In this document: one piece after another, positions 11,401-23,107 of the stretch
Layout: every line of letters starts with the position of its first letter
Position numbering within the stretch: position 1 is the stretch's first letter
From: Miscanthus floridulus
Taxonomy: Eukaryota > Streptophyta > Magnoliopsida > Poales > Poaceae
Length of the DNA stretch: 64,000 nt
Assembly: GCF_019320115.1 (NCBI RefSeq)
Contig: NC_089598.1
Location: forward strand, 25,635,687-25,699,686
Direction of reading: 5' to 3'
Position numbers and translations under genes: made by a program
The notes under the pieces: generated by a model
The model's input: the letters and a program-made list of their open reading frames with translations, nothing else
Databases searched by the model: none
Told to the model about the DNA's origin: nothing

Positions 11401-12905
11401 TATGGCTGTCTATTGTGCTCGCACTACAACCTCAACACTAATTCCGTCTCCCTTTGGTGTTGTCAAAGCTACTGCCTTTTCTTTACACTGAATCACTACT
11501 TGTTGTTGCATCATCCAATCCATACCCAAAATAAGATCAATTCCCGCTGTTCTCAACACAAAGGGGTCACTTTAAACTCTACCCTCCTTAAGGATAGACT
11601 AGTCGAGAGACAACGATAAGAAGCTTGCATACTACCTCCTAGTGAGTTTACTAGTATAGGATCTTTCATGGCACATAAGGGTATGCTATGCGTTCTAACA
11701 AATGCTTGTGATATGAAAGAATGCAAAGCTCCAAAATAAAAAAGAACAGTGGCAGGGGTGGAATTAACATCAAACGTACCGAGCATGACTTCTGGTTCCA
11801 CAAGCGCTGTCTCTACAGACACATGATTCACCTTCCCATAATGCGGTGGCTTCTGGTTACTATTCTGCCTCTGAGGGGTTTGCTGCTTGGACTTCTCCGG
11901 GGTAGTTATACAACAGATGACCCTCTTTTCCACAGCAGAAACACTTGTTGGGAGTGCTAGGGGCACTAGTCTTCATGAGAGTGTTGTTAGGCGCTCCCTG
12001 TCGTGGTGTCTACTGACCACACTACTACTGGGGACGTTGATTGCCATTCTACTGCGGGTATGATGGACGTTGCTGGTTCGGGTTGCGCTGAGGGTACTAA
12101 CCATGATTCCCCTGATTGGGTGGTCCTTGGTATCTCTGCTAGAAGCCTTACTGAGGATTGGTGCGCGGACGGGTATTGCTTCCAGAGGCCTGCCCCTGAA
12201 GCCTCCTCTTCTTGGCCTCCATCTCTTTGCGCTTATTATCAATAACACTAGCGTGATTCACCAGCGTCTAAAAATTAGGGTATGTATTGGACATAAGCTA
12301 GAGTTGCAGACCGTCATACAGACCCTTGAGAAAGCAGCGTTGCTTATCAGCATCAACAACCACCTCATTCGAAGCGTAACATGACAACTGAGCAAATTTG
12401 TCATGATACTCAGCTACAGGCATAGATTCTTGTTTCAGAACTCTGAATTCCTCTTGCTTGAGCTCTATCAATCCTTCCAGTATGTGGTAGGATCTAAAGT
12501 TCTCTCTAAACTCCTGCCCGGTGACAAGAGGACCATTAGTGGGACGTCCATACTCGAATACCTCCCACCAATCTCGAGCTTCTCCCTAGAGTTGTCCCGA
12601 CGCGTACACCTTATGTTGGTCATCGCACTGCACTATATTGAGTTGCTTTTCCACTGCACGAAGCCATTCATCTGCTTCCAATAGATCAGTGGCATGAGAA
12701 AACACCGGGGGCGACCCTTCAAGAATTCACCACGCTTGTCACGCGGTGCTCCACTAATTGGTTGATTCTGCTGATTCTGCACCAGAGCTTACATAATCTG
12801 TGTCTATACCGTCAAAAGCTGATCAATAGTAGGTGGCGGTGGTGGTGGTGGTGGTGGATGTGGGGTAACACATCAACGACCTCGGCCTCTTCCTCTACCA
12901 GACAT
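11401..12905 (-). pseudogene. gypsy gag, zinc knuckle and protease, decayed
   Basis: The start is the ATG read from 12905 (MSGRGRGRGR), followed within ten codons by TGA and then a poly-Pro stretch encoded by a (GGT)n run at 12835-12857. Several further stops and shifts follow. The knuckle near 11945-11900 reads CFCCGKEGHLLYNY, so the last Cys ligand is Tyr. The protease region reads VLFYFGALHSFIS where the family has an active-site DSGA, so the catalytic Asp is lost. Gag and protease of this copy are therefore dead. Confidence 0.82.
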
Positions 12906-13584
12906 CTGACATCCAACACAAATATTCAAAATTTAGAGATTTCCAAATTATAGACACTTATAGAGATATAGAATACATTCTGAAAATTTTCTAGACGAGT
13001 TCCAACATCAGCAGCTCAATAAAACGGTCATATCTCGAGTTCCAGATGTCCAAAGGAGGCATGCTTTACATGGTTGGAAAGATTAAGAAATTATCTGCAA
13101 CTTTTATCCAGAACACATGCCTAGATTCTGTCGTTAGGTTACTCAAAAACAGAATACAACCGAAACTGTCCTAGATTTCAGACTACGCAGAAACTTCAAA
13201 TTGAAACAGTCATATCCCACAAACCAGATCAGGTATAGGGGTGATTCCAGAGGCATTAGAAAGATACTTAACTCTAGTTGTTTCCATAAAAGTTTCATAA
13301 TTTTTGGTCAAGTATATTTAGATTGGCATTGAGATAAGGGCAGACTGTTCTGATAAATAGATCCAAGAGAACAAGATGTACCAAACCCAACTATTTATTT
13401 ATTGACTCAAACTTTAATATTCTTAACTATGGAACTTGCGGACATGCCTACAAAGTTCCAGAACTCATTATAAAAATCCAACTCACACATAAACATAATA
13501 ATAAATCAACTAGGCACACCAAAGTTCACACCACACTATTTGACTCGACTTGACTCAACTTGACCCGTGCTACTAACGTCTTTA
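12906..13584. other. spacer between the extra ORF and gag
   Basis: About 680 bp is AT-rich on both strands with no frame of note. It may include the 3' UTR of the extra ORF and the leader for gag. No splice or promoter motif is convincing. Confidence 0.5.
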
Positions 13585-14265
13585 TTACATAAGGGACTCT
13601 AAACTCCTATGGTGACGAACTCTGGGTAGCTTCTCATAGATCTGGGGCATCTTGAGCTGGGTCCTATACTCATCAAGCTGCCTTGCAACTCGTTTGCGAG
13701 CCTTCTTTTCCTTTTCCAATTCTTCCTTAAGGACATCATTCTTCTGGAGTATCTCCCTAGCAAAACGGACCATTGCCTTTGTAGTCGTATCAAGACCTTG
13801 AGGCTCCATCATCTCCCATCCTTCTTTTTTACGGTCACAATGAGGAAGAAACATGAATGGATCTTCCTTCATTTTCTCAAATCATCGGGCACGATATATC
13901 ATACAAGCTTCATAGGCTGCATCCTCCATACTTTCCTCCATAGTGGCATGACTCACCAGGTGAGTGTGACTGGTTTCCACCCTATGAGCCTTCCTAGCTT
14001 CATCCCAACTAGTGACAAACAAGTCTGTCTTCCAGTATGTAGCTTCATGGGGGTGCCGGTACTCGGTGCAACAATATTGCACAGCGGGACACAAGTCGGA
14101 GTAGTAGCATACAAGCACTGTCATGAGTAGGGAATGGAAGTAGGTCGTGTCATCCCCATGCTTGAAGTAGAACTCCATGGACCACCCCACACCTAGGGGA
14201 TGATTTCCTTCAGTGAAGCATGGTCCTCTATAGCTAATGTGGGCGGTCTTGTTGGAACGAGGCAT
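13585..14265 (-). pseudogene. extra ORF between PBS and gag of the gypsy element (unknown protein, one stop)
   Basis: Two open stretches (14265-13882 and 13872-13585) are in the same frame, separated by a single TGA at 13884-13882, probably from CGA. Together they make one protein of about 226 residues. It starts with MPRSNKTAHISYRG, has a Cys-, Tyr- and His-rich middle (VCYYSDLCPAVQYCC, EYRHPHEATYW, SWDEARKAHRVETSHTH) and ends in a charged, probably coiled-coil region (EELEKEKKARKRVARQL). It is collinear with the element, begins 171 bases after the PBS and precedes gag. I do not recognise a domain. It is far better preserved than gag or protease of the same copy. Confidence 0.7.
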
Positions 14266-14436
14266 CTACAGAATTAGATTTAGTTAGAATAGAAGCAAAA
14301 ATTTTCATAACATAGTGAGGCAAAAGAAGCATAAAACTTTAGCAAATAACAAGGGTGAGATGGAAACATGAAATGAGTGAAGCAAAAGAAGCAAAAACGA
14401 CCATTGCTAACTAGACTTGCGTGCTACAGTCAACAC

Positions 14437-14449
14437 GGCTCTGATACCA
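14437..14449 (-). other. gypsy primer binding site (initiator tRNA-Met)
   Basis: The minus strand reads TGGTATCAGAGCC three bases inside the 5' LTR end, the standard complement of plant initiator tRNA-Met. Confidence 0.9.
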
Positions 14450-14452
14450 ATC

Positions 14453-17447
14453 TGTCACACCCGATTTTAAGGATAAAATGGGATGCATGATCTTATGTGC
14501 GTCCAGAGATCAGTCACACACATAAGCCGACAAATTATAAATAGTGCCATCACAAGTGTTTATTACATCACGAATAATAAGACATAGTCTTTACATAAAT
14601 ATAGCGGAAGTATAAAGAAAAGTCTCTCGCGGAAGCTCCATATCACAGGGACGTCAACTGGTTGACCACAAGTCTAGTAATCCTCAGGAAAGTCGTCATT
14701 ACCATAGCCATCTGTTACCCATCTGGAATTTTTTTCAAATAATGAAAATAAACAAGCGTAAGTACGTGTCATACTCAACAAGTGTAACATGGGATTCATG
14801 AGGCTCAAAAGGCTTGACACGGGTTCAACAACATTTAGCTTTTAATTGTCACAATTTTAGTATAAGAGTAGCAATAAGTTGTTTCAATCCCAAAGAAAAC
14901 ACATGATCAATGTAAACATGAATAATGAATAGCATAAATAGATAATTCTTAGTGATCATCTATTTCATAAATGTTCCAAGGCCGCTCGTGATTGTGAGCA
15001 TGGCTGATATACCAGTTTTACACTGCAGAGGTTGTACACTTTCACTATGAGTAGTGATACCCATATGCCCAGGTTTATAACTCCCAAAACACTTCCAAGG
15101 TGAGCAGGCAGGGTTCACTATGAAGCCTTTCAAATGTTCGTCTAATAAATTATGGCCGCTAGGTTTCTGTGCCCTGCGAATGTAGGGCTCCCCTTCCGAC
15201 AGGCACAATGACGCGTAACCTATACACTGATGGACAGAGGCCGCACTATATCCAACTCAAAACACACCCTCTTGCGCCATAAAGGTAACCTTTAACAAGC
15301 TAGAAAAGGTCCTTGTACTGAGCTAAAGCCAGAGCCATGTAGCCCTCACAGCTGTATTGTAAGTCCCGGATGATCACTTACAGATAAGTCCTTAGGGAGA
15401 GGAATCTGAAGCATTTAGAAAGTAGTTAAATACTCCAGCCCCCTATTTCCATGTTGCTAAAAAGTCATGTTTTAATGTTTATTGCATATACCATTAGTCA
15501 AGTTACAAGATCATGGTTTAATTGAGCACTAACAAAGCTACCCAATGCATATCTTATAGGAGACAAGGTATATGTATAATTCTAGGGAATCCCTATCAAG
15601 GTGACACATGCAACATGAATTAAATATATTAAAGCTGATAGGAAACAAAGATAATCCCATGCTATACTTGCCTTAACAAAATGCTCCTACTGATCCTTCT
15701 CGTCAAAGTAGTACTTTTGTTCACCCATGAATTTCTCACCGTCTATACTCGATAATCACAGCAACATACAAGCATCGAGAAGCAATCATGCATAGCAAAC
15801 AAAAGCTATAGATTAGAATAGTACACCAATCAGCATAAAGTCAAGATGAAAAGTTGGTAAAATGAATCTACGTCTTGCTATGAACACACAGATGCGAAGA
15901 TCACGAAAATCGGAGCTAAAGCGAAGAAGTTAAGAATTAAACAAGATTTCCTTTAGTAAAATAATATATTAAATCTAACCTAGAATTTTAAAAGTTGAAA
16001 ACATACTTAACAGTAGTATGAACATGTAGATTACTCAATTACGAACCTAACACAACTTGAACGGATCGAATCGAAGTTAAAACGGAGATTTTATGGCCTA
16101 CAGAAGGTAGTGGCAATTTTGTAAATAGATGAAATGTTATTTTTGAATTTAAATAAATAAAATCAGATTTTTAAACCGAGCCAGGGACTGCGGCCATGAA
16201 AATGAAGAAATACAGGGGCTCTTTAACAAAGTTGCAGGGACGGCGGGTTAAGATCCAAATAATTATAAGGACCTTTTTTGCAAAACGACAGGCGAAGGGG
16301 TATATTCTAATCTCGGCCGTCGGATTAGATCTATATGGCCGAGATTAGAAGTAGGGAGAGAGAGAGAGGATGCCTGCCGGAATAGTGGCCAGGGCAGGGG
16401 TCACGGTGGCGCCATGGCCGAAAAGCTCGCCGGCGTAGGGTGATCGAGTGCTACGGGCCTCGGATGCGCAAAATAAAGGCATGGGGAGAAATAGCGGGGA
16501 ACGACGACCTCACCTAGGGTTTCCTCGGTGGCGGAGAGGAAATAGGGCTGGCATGGGGCTCGACGAGGCGGGCGGCTGTTTCCTGTGAAGTCCGGCGAGG
16601 GTCAGCGGGGCTTAAAGAGCGACCGAGAGCAAAGGGATGGGCTAGAAAGGTTATTCACCCTGTAATGAAGGGCGGCAAAGGCACGGATACGACGCGGGGG
16701 CTTCCAATGGCGGACGCGACGATGGCGACTTCGACCTCGAGTCGGCGAGTTCCAAAACCGAGACTACGACGCGAGGCTAGGGCTAGGGCAGCTGCGCTAG
16801 GGTTAGCTGGGGGCGGCGAGAACTCGAGCTCAGGTTTTATAGGGTCGATTGCGTGGGGAACACGCCAAATTCCAGGATACGCGGGATCGGCGGCGGCCGG
16901 TAGGAGCAGAGTCCCTGTTGGGGACAAGAGGTAGGAGATGGCGCTGACCAGTGGGTCCCACCGGTCAGTGGAAGAAAGGCATAGGGCCGGCTAGTCAGTG
17001 AAACAGAGAGGGAGGCGGCGCTGCGCCAATCGGCAGGCTGGGCCGGCCCGCTACGAGGAGAGAAGGGAAAGAGAAACAGACCGGGCTAGGCTGAGCGGGG
17101 AAAGGAAGGGAGTGGAAGAGAAACCGAGCTGGGCTGAGAGAAAGAAGAGCAGGCCGGGCTGAGCAACCACCGGGCCAAAAGAGAGAGGAGGGAGGATTTC
17201 CATTTTCTTTTTCTTTTTCCTTTCTTTTCAAACCATTTTCAAATGAGTTTTGAATTTCTGTTTTGAATTTTGAATCATACCACTCAATACAAAAATAATA
17301 TGGCACATGTATGCACACCCATGTTGCTACCTTATGATGAATTTTAATTTAATAAAAAATATTATTTTTTTATATTTCATGAGCACAAAAATTCATAATT
17401 AAAGCATTTTAATTCTATTTTTAAAACTACAAATTTTAGGTGTTACA
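14453..17447 (-). repeat. 5' LTR of the gypsy element, 2995 bp
   Basis: The LTR is bounded by TGTCACACC and GGTGTTACA with the PBS adjacent inside and the TSD adjacent outside. Within it, 16300-17200 is GC-rich with short open frames on both strands that give no recognisable protein. This is expected for U3/R sequence of long chromovirus-type LTRs. Confidence 0.88.
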
Positions 17448-17452
17448 CCCTG

Positions 17453-18595
17453 CTTTTGTATTTCAAAAAGCACAACGTTGGAAGAAGGATTTCAAAAGCA
17501 AGCAATTCAATTTTTGCAGAAACAAGAAACTCGGAACAAGAGGAGCAGACTCCTCTAGTCAGCTGGGCATGATTACTTTTCTTGCAATTCCGAACAAAGC
17601 AGTCATTCACTCATTCTTAGGTTCTAACTTTTCTTGAACTAGTATTATTCTAGGAATCTAGGTTCTAACTCAACAATAGATTCACTCAAATAACACAATG
17701 CTAAAAGATAAGAACCTGCTGACTGACGGGCTTGTACAGTGAAATTGGTGCACGCTACGCTAAAATCCAACTTTCAAAGAAAGTGACTGCTCGTTACTTA
17801 GGTGTGCTGCACAGGCATTCGTCCCCGTGTAGGCCCGTAGCTGTGAGCTGCAGGTTTTGCTAGTGCGACGTTCCAAAGCAGCTCTCATGGGTACATCTGA
17901 CTTCCCAACGCCGCACATTCCAAAGCATCTCTCGTAGGTTCATCAGTCATCACACGGTCTAGATCCACCGGTAGAAAGCTCCGGAACTGGGAGGTCGATG
18001 TGCGAAAAACATGCATTCCCATCATGAATGGCACGACGGAAGCCTTTGGAAAATCTCAAAACAACAAGAGATTGAGCAGAGAAGCTTGTGGAGACAAATA
18101 AAGAGCTACTAGGTGCATGTATAAATAGGGTGGAAGTGTGCAATATTAAGCACTTACAACTGTTAGGGTTAGAGCTATGGCTATGGATTCATGATGCAGC
18201 ACATGCAAAAAATAAGAAAAAGCTTTTATTAGCAGCAGGTCTAGCTGGCCACTGGTGTGGCGGTACTCGATACATTTTGGTTGATGAAATACATGGGCCC
18301 ATCTAAACCAGCCTCCCTTGCAGAAACCCAGGGTTGAGTTATTTCATCGTACCTGTACATCATGCCTCAGTTTATTTGCATATATATACACGAAAGAGAG
18401 AAGACGAGATATCATTCTACTTATTAGTTGCTTGTTCGAGTTGAGTAGCCATGAAGATAGGGCAACGAAAACTGTTTTCACCCGGTGCGAAACCGGTAGA
18501 GAAATGCTGATAACCGACAGGAAAATTAGGAAATCAATTAAAACACCGACAACAATAGAGCGACATTTTTCTGTCGGTGCAAAAAATATTGGACC
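17453..18595. other. host or old repeat DNA, first copy of a duplicated TATA module
   Basis: This continues the host sequence from 8331. 17540-17630 resembles 21925-22000 and 24935-25010 (ACTTTTCT, GCAATT, CATTC, TTCTAAC blocks). 18030-18140 resembles 23300-23380, including AAGCCTTTGG and GTGCATGTATAAATAGGG at 18113-18130. No protein frame is supported. 18480-18595 has CCGACAG/CTGTCGG inverted motifs that also flank the far side of the palindromic repeat (19780-19850). Confidence 0.5.
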
Positions 18596-19440
18596 GGTGG
18601 TGACCACCAAGTTCTCGATCTTGGAGCTGGCCTGACTCGTTACGCTACCACAGGTCCCAGGTCAACCGGAGCTGACAACATATAAGGCCTTTCGGCCTTC
18701 CCAACCCAGAAGATTAGCCTTATAGGTGGGGATTCTCCCGCCTTATATATTGTGCTTCTCCACCATCGCTACACGATGTGGGACTAAACCTCAATAATCT
18801 CCCCCGCCATATGTGACGCTCGAGATTTTTTTATCAGGTTTAGCATTTTCGACCATGGGCTCACGATACCAATTGTTGAAACCGGTGGTGACCACTGAGT
18901 TCTCGATCTTGAGCTGACTGGCAGCCGGCTCGGCTCGTTACGAGCCTACGCTCCCACATCGTGTAGCGATGGTGGGGGAGCACAACATATGAGGCAGGAG
19001 AACTCTACCTAAAAGGCTAGTCTTTTGGGTTGAGTAAGACCCAAAGGCCTTATATGTTGTCAGCTCCGGCGGACCTAGGGCCTGTGGGAGCACAAGCTCG
19101 TAACAAGCCGGGCCGGCTGCAAACCAGCTCTGAGATTGAGAACTCGGTGGTCACCACTGGTTCCAACAATTGGTATTGTGAGCCCATGGTAAAAAAAGTT
19201 AAACCCGATAAAAAATCTCGAGCGTCACATATGGTGAGGGCACCCCGATGTGTGACTAAGGGAAGATTGTTGGGGTTCAGTCTCACATCGTGTAGCAATG
19301 GCGTGGGAGCACAACATATAAGGCGGGAGAACCCCACAAGGCTAGTCTTTTGGGTTGAGAAGGCCCAAAAACCTTATACGTTATCAGTTCTGGTGGATCC
19401 GGGGATCCGGGACCTGTAGAAGCGCAAGCTTGTAGCGAGT
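18596..19440. mobile_element. palindromic TRIM-like element (inverted pair sharing a central LTR)
   Basis: A central ~295-bp LTR-like block (TGTTGAAACC at 18872 to TTCCAACA at about 19170) is flanked on its right by ATTGGTATTGTGAGCCC, and on its left by the reverse complement of the same motif (GGGCTCACGATACCAAT). Both motifs resemble a primer binding site. Beyond each is a matching internal piece (CTCGAGCGTCACATATGG), then part of another LTR with CACATCGTGTAGC and ACATATAAGGC. The left and right halves are reverse complements at about 80-85% by eye. There is no coding capacity, consistent with a TRIM. Confidence 0.6.
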
Positions 19441-20674
19441 CGGAGAAGGGGGAAGTCATTATCTTTTAGGATTTTTTTTATTTTTTTTCTTTGCGGAGTG
19501 TTTTATTATTTTTTATTACTCTTTCTCTGGCTGGCGGGGCCTTCTCGACACAGCACGTCCGCGACTTATGGTGACCGGAAACTTTGCGCGCGAGTGGATT
19601 TGAGTTTTCTTTTTCGCACACAACCTGGGTCCAATTGGCAGGAGAACGTGGCGGCAATCTTGGTGCCACAGGCGGGAGAATTTGGTGGACTAATTTTGCA
19701 CGTAATTTTTCTGTGTGTATACAAAACAACCGACAAAGAAACATCCGTACCGATAGAAAATTTAACAAATTTCCTGTGTACACGTTATATTTATGTCGGT
19801 TTCATGTACCGACAGGATAAATGTATATTTTTCTGTCTGTCGGTTGCCTATTATTTTTGCCGGTGGCGGAAAATCAGGAGACTAGTGATATCGGCCAGCA
19901 TGAGAATGGACCGCATTCTGCATGCAAAATGTACAATTGAGGTACAATGTCAAATGCACGTGGAGGTACAATGCAAAGTATAAAACTACGAATAATGATG
20001 ATAAATTATATAGAGTACTGGGCAACTGAAGTCCATTACAACTGAACAGCGATTTGGAAAAAAGAAAGTATCCAAATGAGTACTAGCGGTAGAGTACGAA
20101 TATATTGGAGTGCAAATTATATAAGTAATTTTGGTTAGCATCATATCCTAAATGTATCCATGAATGTCCAACACTTATTTTTCTTAAGATTAATTACTAG
20201 CTTGTGCAGAAGCAATGGTTGATGACTAGTTTTTGTTAATTTCAGCAAAGTGGTATCTGTTTTCCAGTGAAGTGGTTTGGTGAAAATATGCTGCAGTAGT
20301 CTTGCTTTTGGCCAATTTTATATTACTTTATTCTGTACTTTTGGTCAGTGTTATGAACATTTACAAATAGCTGATCGAATACCAATTTTGATTTTAAATT
20401 TGATGGCTAATGCATTGCTCTGAAATCCAACAACGCAGTCTGTTTTTTTCCACTTGAGTTCCTTTGTTTTATGCTCAAAATTGAGGGACATGTTTCGCGA
20501 CAGTGTGCTACTGTTGTGAAATCGTTCTCAAGAACTTAATCTTCAAGATGATGAATAGACACAAGAGATAGAGTGGCATAGTTGTATACAAACCCTCATC
20601 TTCTGTACTTTGGCATATATATTATAGGTACTTTCTAAGCTCTGCAGCAACTCAACATCTAGTCATCCAAAGTT
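19441..20674. other. no gene recognised; possible DNA-transposon remnant at 19480-19870
   Basis: 19480-19870 contains CCGACA, TGTCGG and CCGATAG motifs similar to those left of the palindromic repeat. A DNA transposon may once have hosted it. From 19900 to 20640 the sequence is AT-rich with no convincing frame or repeat. Confidence 0.4.
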
Positions 20675-21112
20675 TTGTTTTTCTCTGGAGGAGAAAAAAT
20701 ACATTCTTTCCGGGAATGTGGAATTATTGCACAGTTAAAGGTTCATCTTCGGTGGGGAAAACCACTTTTGCGTTCCAACTATGGGGTCATTGTAGTTCCA
20801 TCAAATTCAAGCACAAAACAAAAGAGGGGAGTCACAGCAGCTGAACAAGATAACTATAATGTTCCAATCAAGCATATGAAGTTACAGCAGTATATTCTTC
20901 TTCAAATCATACGTACCGGCTACCAATCAAGGACATTTCACGTGGAGTACGTCGCCGAGCTACCGCGGTCATTGCTGCTAACTCACTGTAGAAAACGTGC
21001 CCGTGGGCAACGAAGAAACGAGAAAGCCAGGCCTGCCCGAGACCATGCCCAGTCGTCTACCATTCCCGGATCCATTGAGGACATGGCAAGCACCCCACGA
21101 TTGATGGGATAA
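20675..21112 (+). CDS. 145-codon open frame, doubtful
   Basis: The frame is open for 145 codons from an ATG at 20675. The composition is mixed, with no recognisable motif, signal peptide or repeat and no clear promoter. It ends just before the duplicated module at 21138. It may be chance, or a fragment of a captured gene. Confidence 0.18.
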   Translation: MFFSGGEKIHSFRECGIIAQLKVHLRWGKPLLRSNYGVIVVPSNSSTKQKRGVTAAEQDNYNVPIKHMKLQQYILLQIIRTGYQSRTFHVEYVAELPRSLLLTHCRKRARGQRRNEKARPARDHAQSSTIPGSIEDMASTPRLMG

Positions 21113-21137
21113 GACATAGAATCAGTCATATATGGTT

Positions 21138-22316
21138 CCTGAGTGCCACTCATTCCAAGCAGTTTGTTGCTTGATCACACACAACATGATGCTTAGTCTT
21201 ATATTGATCCGCCGATGGAACTGAAGTCCTTCTACATATCAAATAATATTGGCAACAAGAATAGAGAATTAGAGATGGGGAGGGGACATGTGAAGCAAAG
21301 GTCCATAAATAGGGTGGGAATATGACATGCATTTATATTTATAGCATACATATTTTGGTAGTCTACGGAGTCATGGTGTAACACATGGCGAGAAGTTCTG
21401 GAGCAGACCTGAGTCATGCCAGTAATTCACAACTGACTTGGACACATAGCTGACTGCACTCACATCATTCAACCGCCATCATATTAGGCGCCACATTCAC
21501 CGAATCACCAGTAACTTATTAGACTATTATTCTAGTACTGACACTTATCTTTTTTTTTTGACATTTTTATGTGTTTAATTAATTATACTTAACCTCTCAT
21601 ATTGAACAATATTTATTTTTTATTATATTTGGAATAAAAAAAAACTTGGCATTGTGACTTTGAACTCTTAATTCTTAGGGGTGCCACAAAGTAGTTCCTT
21701 CATTTTTTCCTTTAATAATGGTATATGTAGATAATATAAATTATATAAGGAACATTTTTATAATTTTGTTTAGTGGCAGTTGTAGCATAATTCATTAACG
21801 TATAGATAGCACTTTTGAGGGCTTGAAAATTAATGTAGAAACTTCTCTTTTTCTAAATATATTTTTGCGAAACAAATTCTTTTACTGGATATTAAGGTAA
21901 CAGAGAGATTCAGAATAAGACGAGAGGACCATGAGGTGCAAACATGGCATGATGACTTTTCTGCAATTTCAAACAGATTGTCATTCTAAGTTCTATCTAC
22001 ATTATACATTGAAGTATGTAAAAAAGAGCTTCTGACTTTATCTAACGTCTATAGACAAATGATGGAAGCTATCAAGTACTTTCTCTTTTCCAAATTATAT
22101 AGTTTATTTTGACTTTCTAAGCCATTTTTTTAGCTTTAACCAAATTTATAGGAAAATGAATTAAAGCACCAAATTACTTTTTATTATTTTCATGAATATG
22201 TTTTGATTGAGCTTTTATTTGAATGTGTAAATGTTAATTTTTTTTAAAAAAAAAATTGTTCAAAGTCATAGAAGTTTGCCTAGGAATAGTAAAGGTGAAC
22301 TATAATTTGTAACTAC
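21138..22316. repeat. segmental duplication, copy A (paralogue of 24185-25505)
   Basis: Collinear similarity with 24185-25505 runs over more than 1 kb. Shared blocks are GAGTGCCACTCATTCCAAGC at the start, ATTGATCCGCC, CATAAATAGGGTGGG at 21303, TATTTTGGTAG, GTAATTCACAAC, GACGAGAGGACCATGAGGTG, CTTTTCTGCAATTTCAAACA and a Stowaway-type MITE at the end. No protein frame is shared. Copy A lacks the MITE found at 25007 in copy B and so shows the empty site CATTCTAAGTTCT (21982-21994). Confidence 0.75.
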
Positions 22317-22320
22317 AATG
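22079..22320. mobile_element. Stowaway-type MITE, degenerate (copy A)
   Basis: It begins near TTTTCCAAATTATATAGTTT, followed by TTGACTTTCTAAGCCATTTTTTTA, and ends with AACTATAATTTGTAAC, the inverted counterpart. It matches the element at 25241-25515 in the same relative place, so it was present before the segmental duplication. Confidence 0.6.
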
Positions 22321-22418
22321 ACCCAAAAATCCGTCCTTGTTAAACCTTTCTCATACTTTCTTGTTAGCCCTAACCTTGCTCTCAAATCGAGCCTGCCCAC
22401 TCTTGTATCCCTGAACAA

Positions 22419-22852
22419 TTTCAAATGAAAAAATTTAAACTGCAAAGTTTTAGATCTAGTCAAGCACTAAAACTTTGTTTATAGTGTCCCTTCCATCCGA
22501 AGTCATTTGATAAATAAAAAAATTAAATTCAAAATTTGAGAACTCAAATCAAACTTTTGTGACCCTAAGTGATTTCAAATGAAAAATGTTTGAATCGTAA
22601 AGTTTTACTTCTACTCTAGCACTACAACTTTGGGCTCAGGATGTCTCTCCATCCAAGGTCATTTGAAAATTTCAAAAATTGAATTTCAAAATTTAAGAAC
22701 ATAGATCAAACTTTTGAGACCTTAAATGGTTTCAAATGAAAAGGTTTGCAACTGCAAAGTTTTATATTTTGTTGATGCACTAGAACTTTAGTTCAGAGTG
22801 TTCTCCATCCAAGGTCGTCTGAATGTTAAAAAAAGAAGAATTTCAACATTTT
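22419..22852. repeat. ~155-bp tandem repeat, nearly three units
   Basis: Units start with TTTCAAATGAAAA at 22419, 22573 and 22730 (periods 154 and 157). Each contains CAAAGTTTTA, a GCACTA-AACTTT block and TCCATCC(A/G)A(A/G)GTC. A single inverted copy lies at about 23660-23770. Such units are common inside grass CACTA-type derivatives. Confidence 0.8.
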
Positions 22853-23107
22853 TCTAGAGACGGTTGGGAACCTAGCTGTCCTTTATAAATCGGCTTTCTA
22901 GAGTTGGCTCATGTTCCCAACTGTATCTAAAGTAGAGGGCATTTTTAGGTGTGGCCGAAAACACCAACCGCCTCTAAAGGTGGATTTCTAGAGGGGGCAC
23001 ATCTTGAAACCACTGGAAACGTTTATTGAAAATTATTTATGTAAAAAGAAGGCTTATGTAGTAGTGGTAATAAAGTGGCGTCCTTAAAAATGGTTTATGT
23101 AGTAGTG
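22853..23107. mobile_element. CACTA (En/Spm-like) element end
   Basis: 22853-23000 holds the subterminal motifs (CTAGAGACGGTTGGGAACC, ACCAACCGCCTCTAAAGG, GATTTCTAGAGGGGGC). The complement of the CACTACTACAT terminus occurs twice, ending at 23066 and 23107. With the tandem repeats at 22419 this looks like one end of a non-autonomous CACTA element. The matching left terminus was not found. Confidence 0.6.

Larger units (their letters stand above)
8332..17447 (-). mobile_element. Ty3/gypsy retrotransposon with ~3-kb LTR (Tekay/Del-like), 3' side damaged
   Basis: The element is bounded by TGTCACACC at 8332 and GGTGTTACA ending at 17447, with a perfect CCCTG duplication outside (8327-8331 and 17448-17452). 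On the minus strand the order is 5' LTR, PBS, an extra ORF, gag, protease, RT, RNase H and integrase, which is the gypsy order. The 3' LTR keeps only about 395 bp. A foreign 470-bp piece replaces the integrase C terminus, the expected chromodomain, the PPT and most of that LTR. Lineage is inferred from LTR length and the integrase zinc-finger region, not proven. Confidence 0.9.

Noticed and set aside
12828..12860. (GGT)n microsatellite as a regulatory repeat
   Set aside because: It encodes the poly-Pro stretch of the decayed gypsy gag and needs no other explanation.
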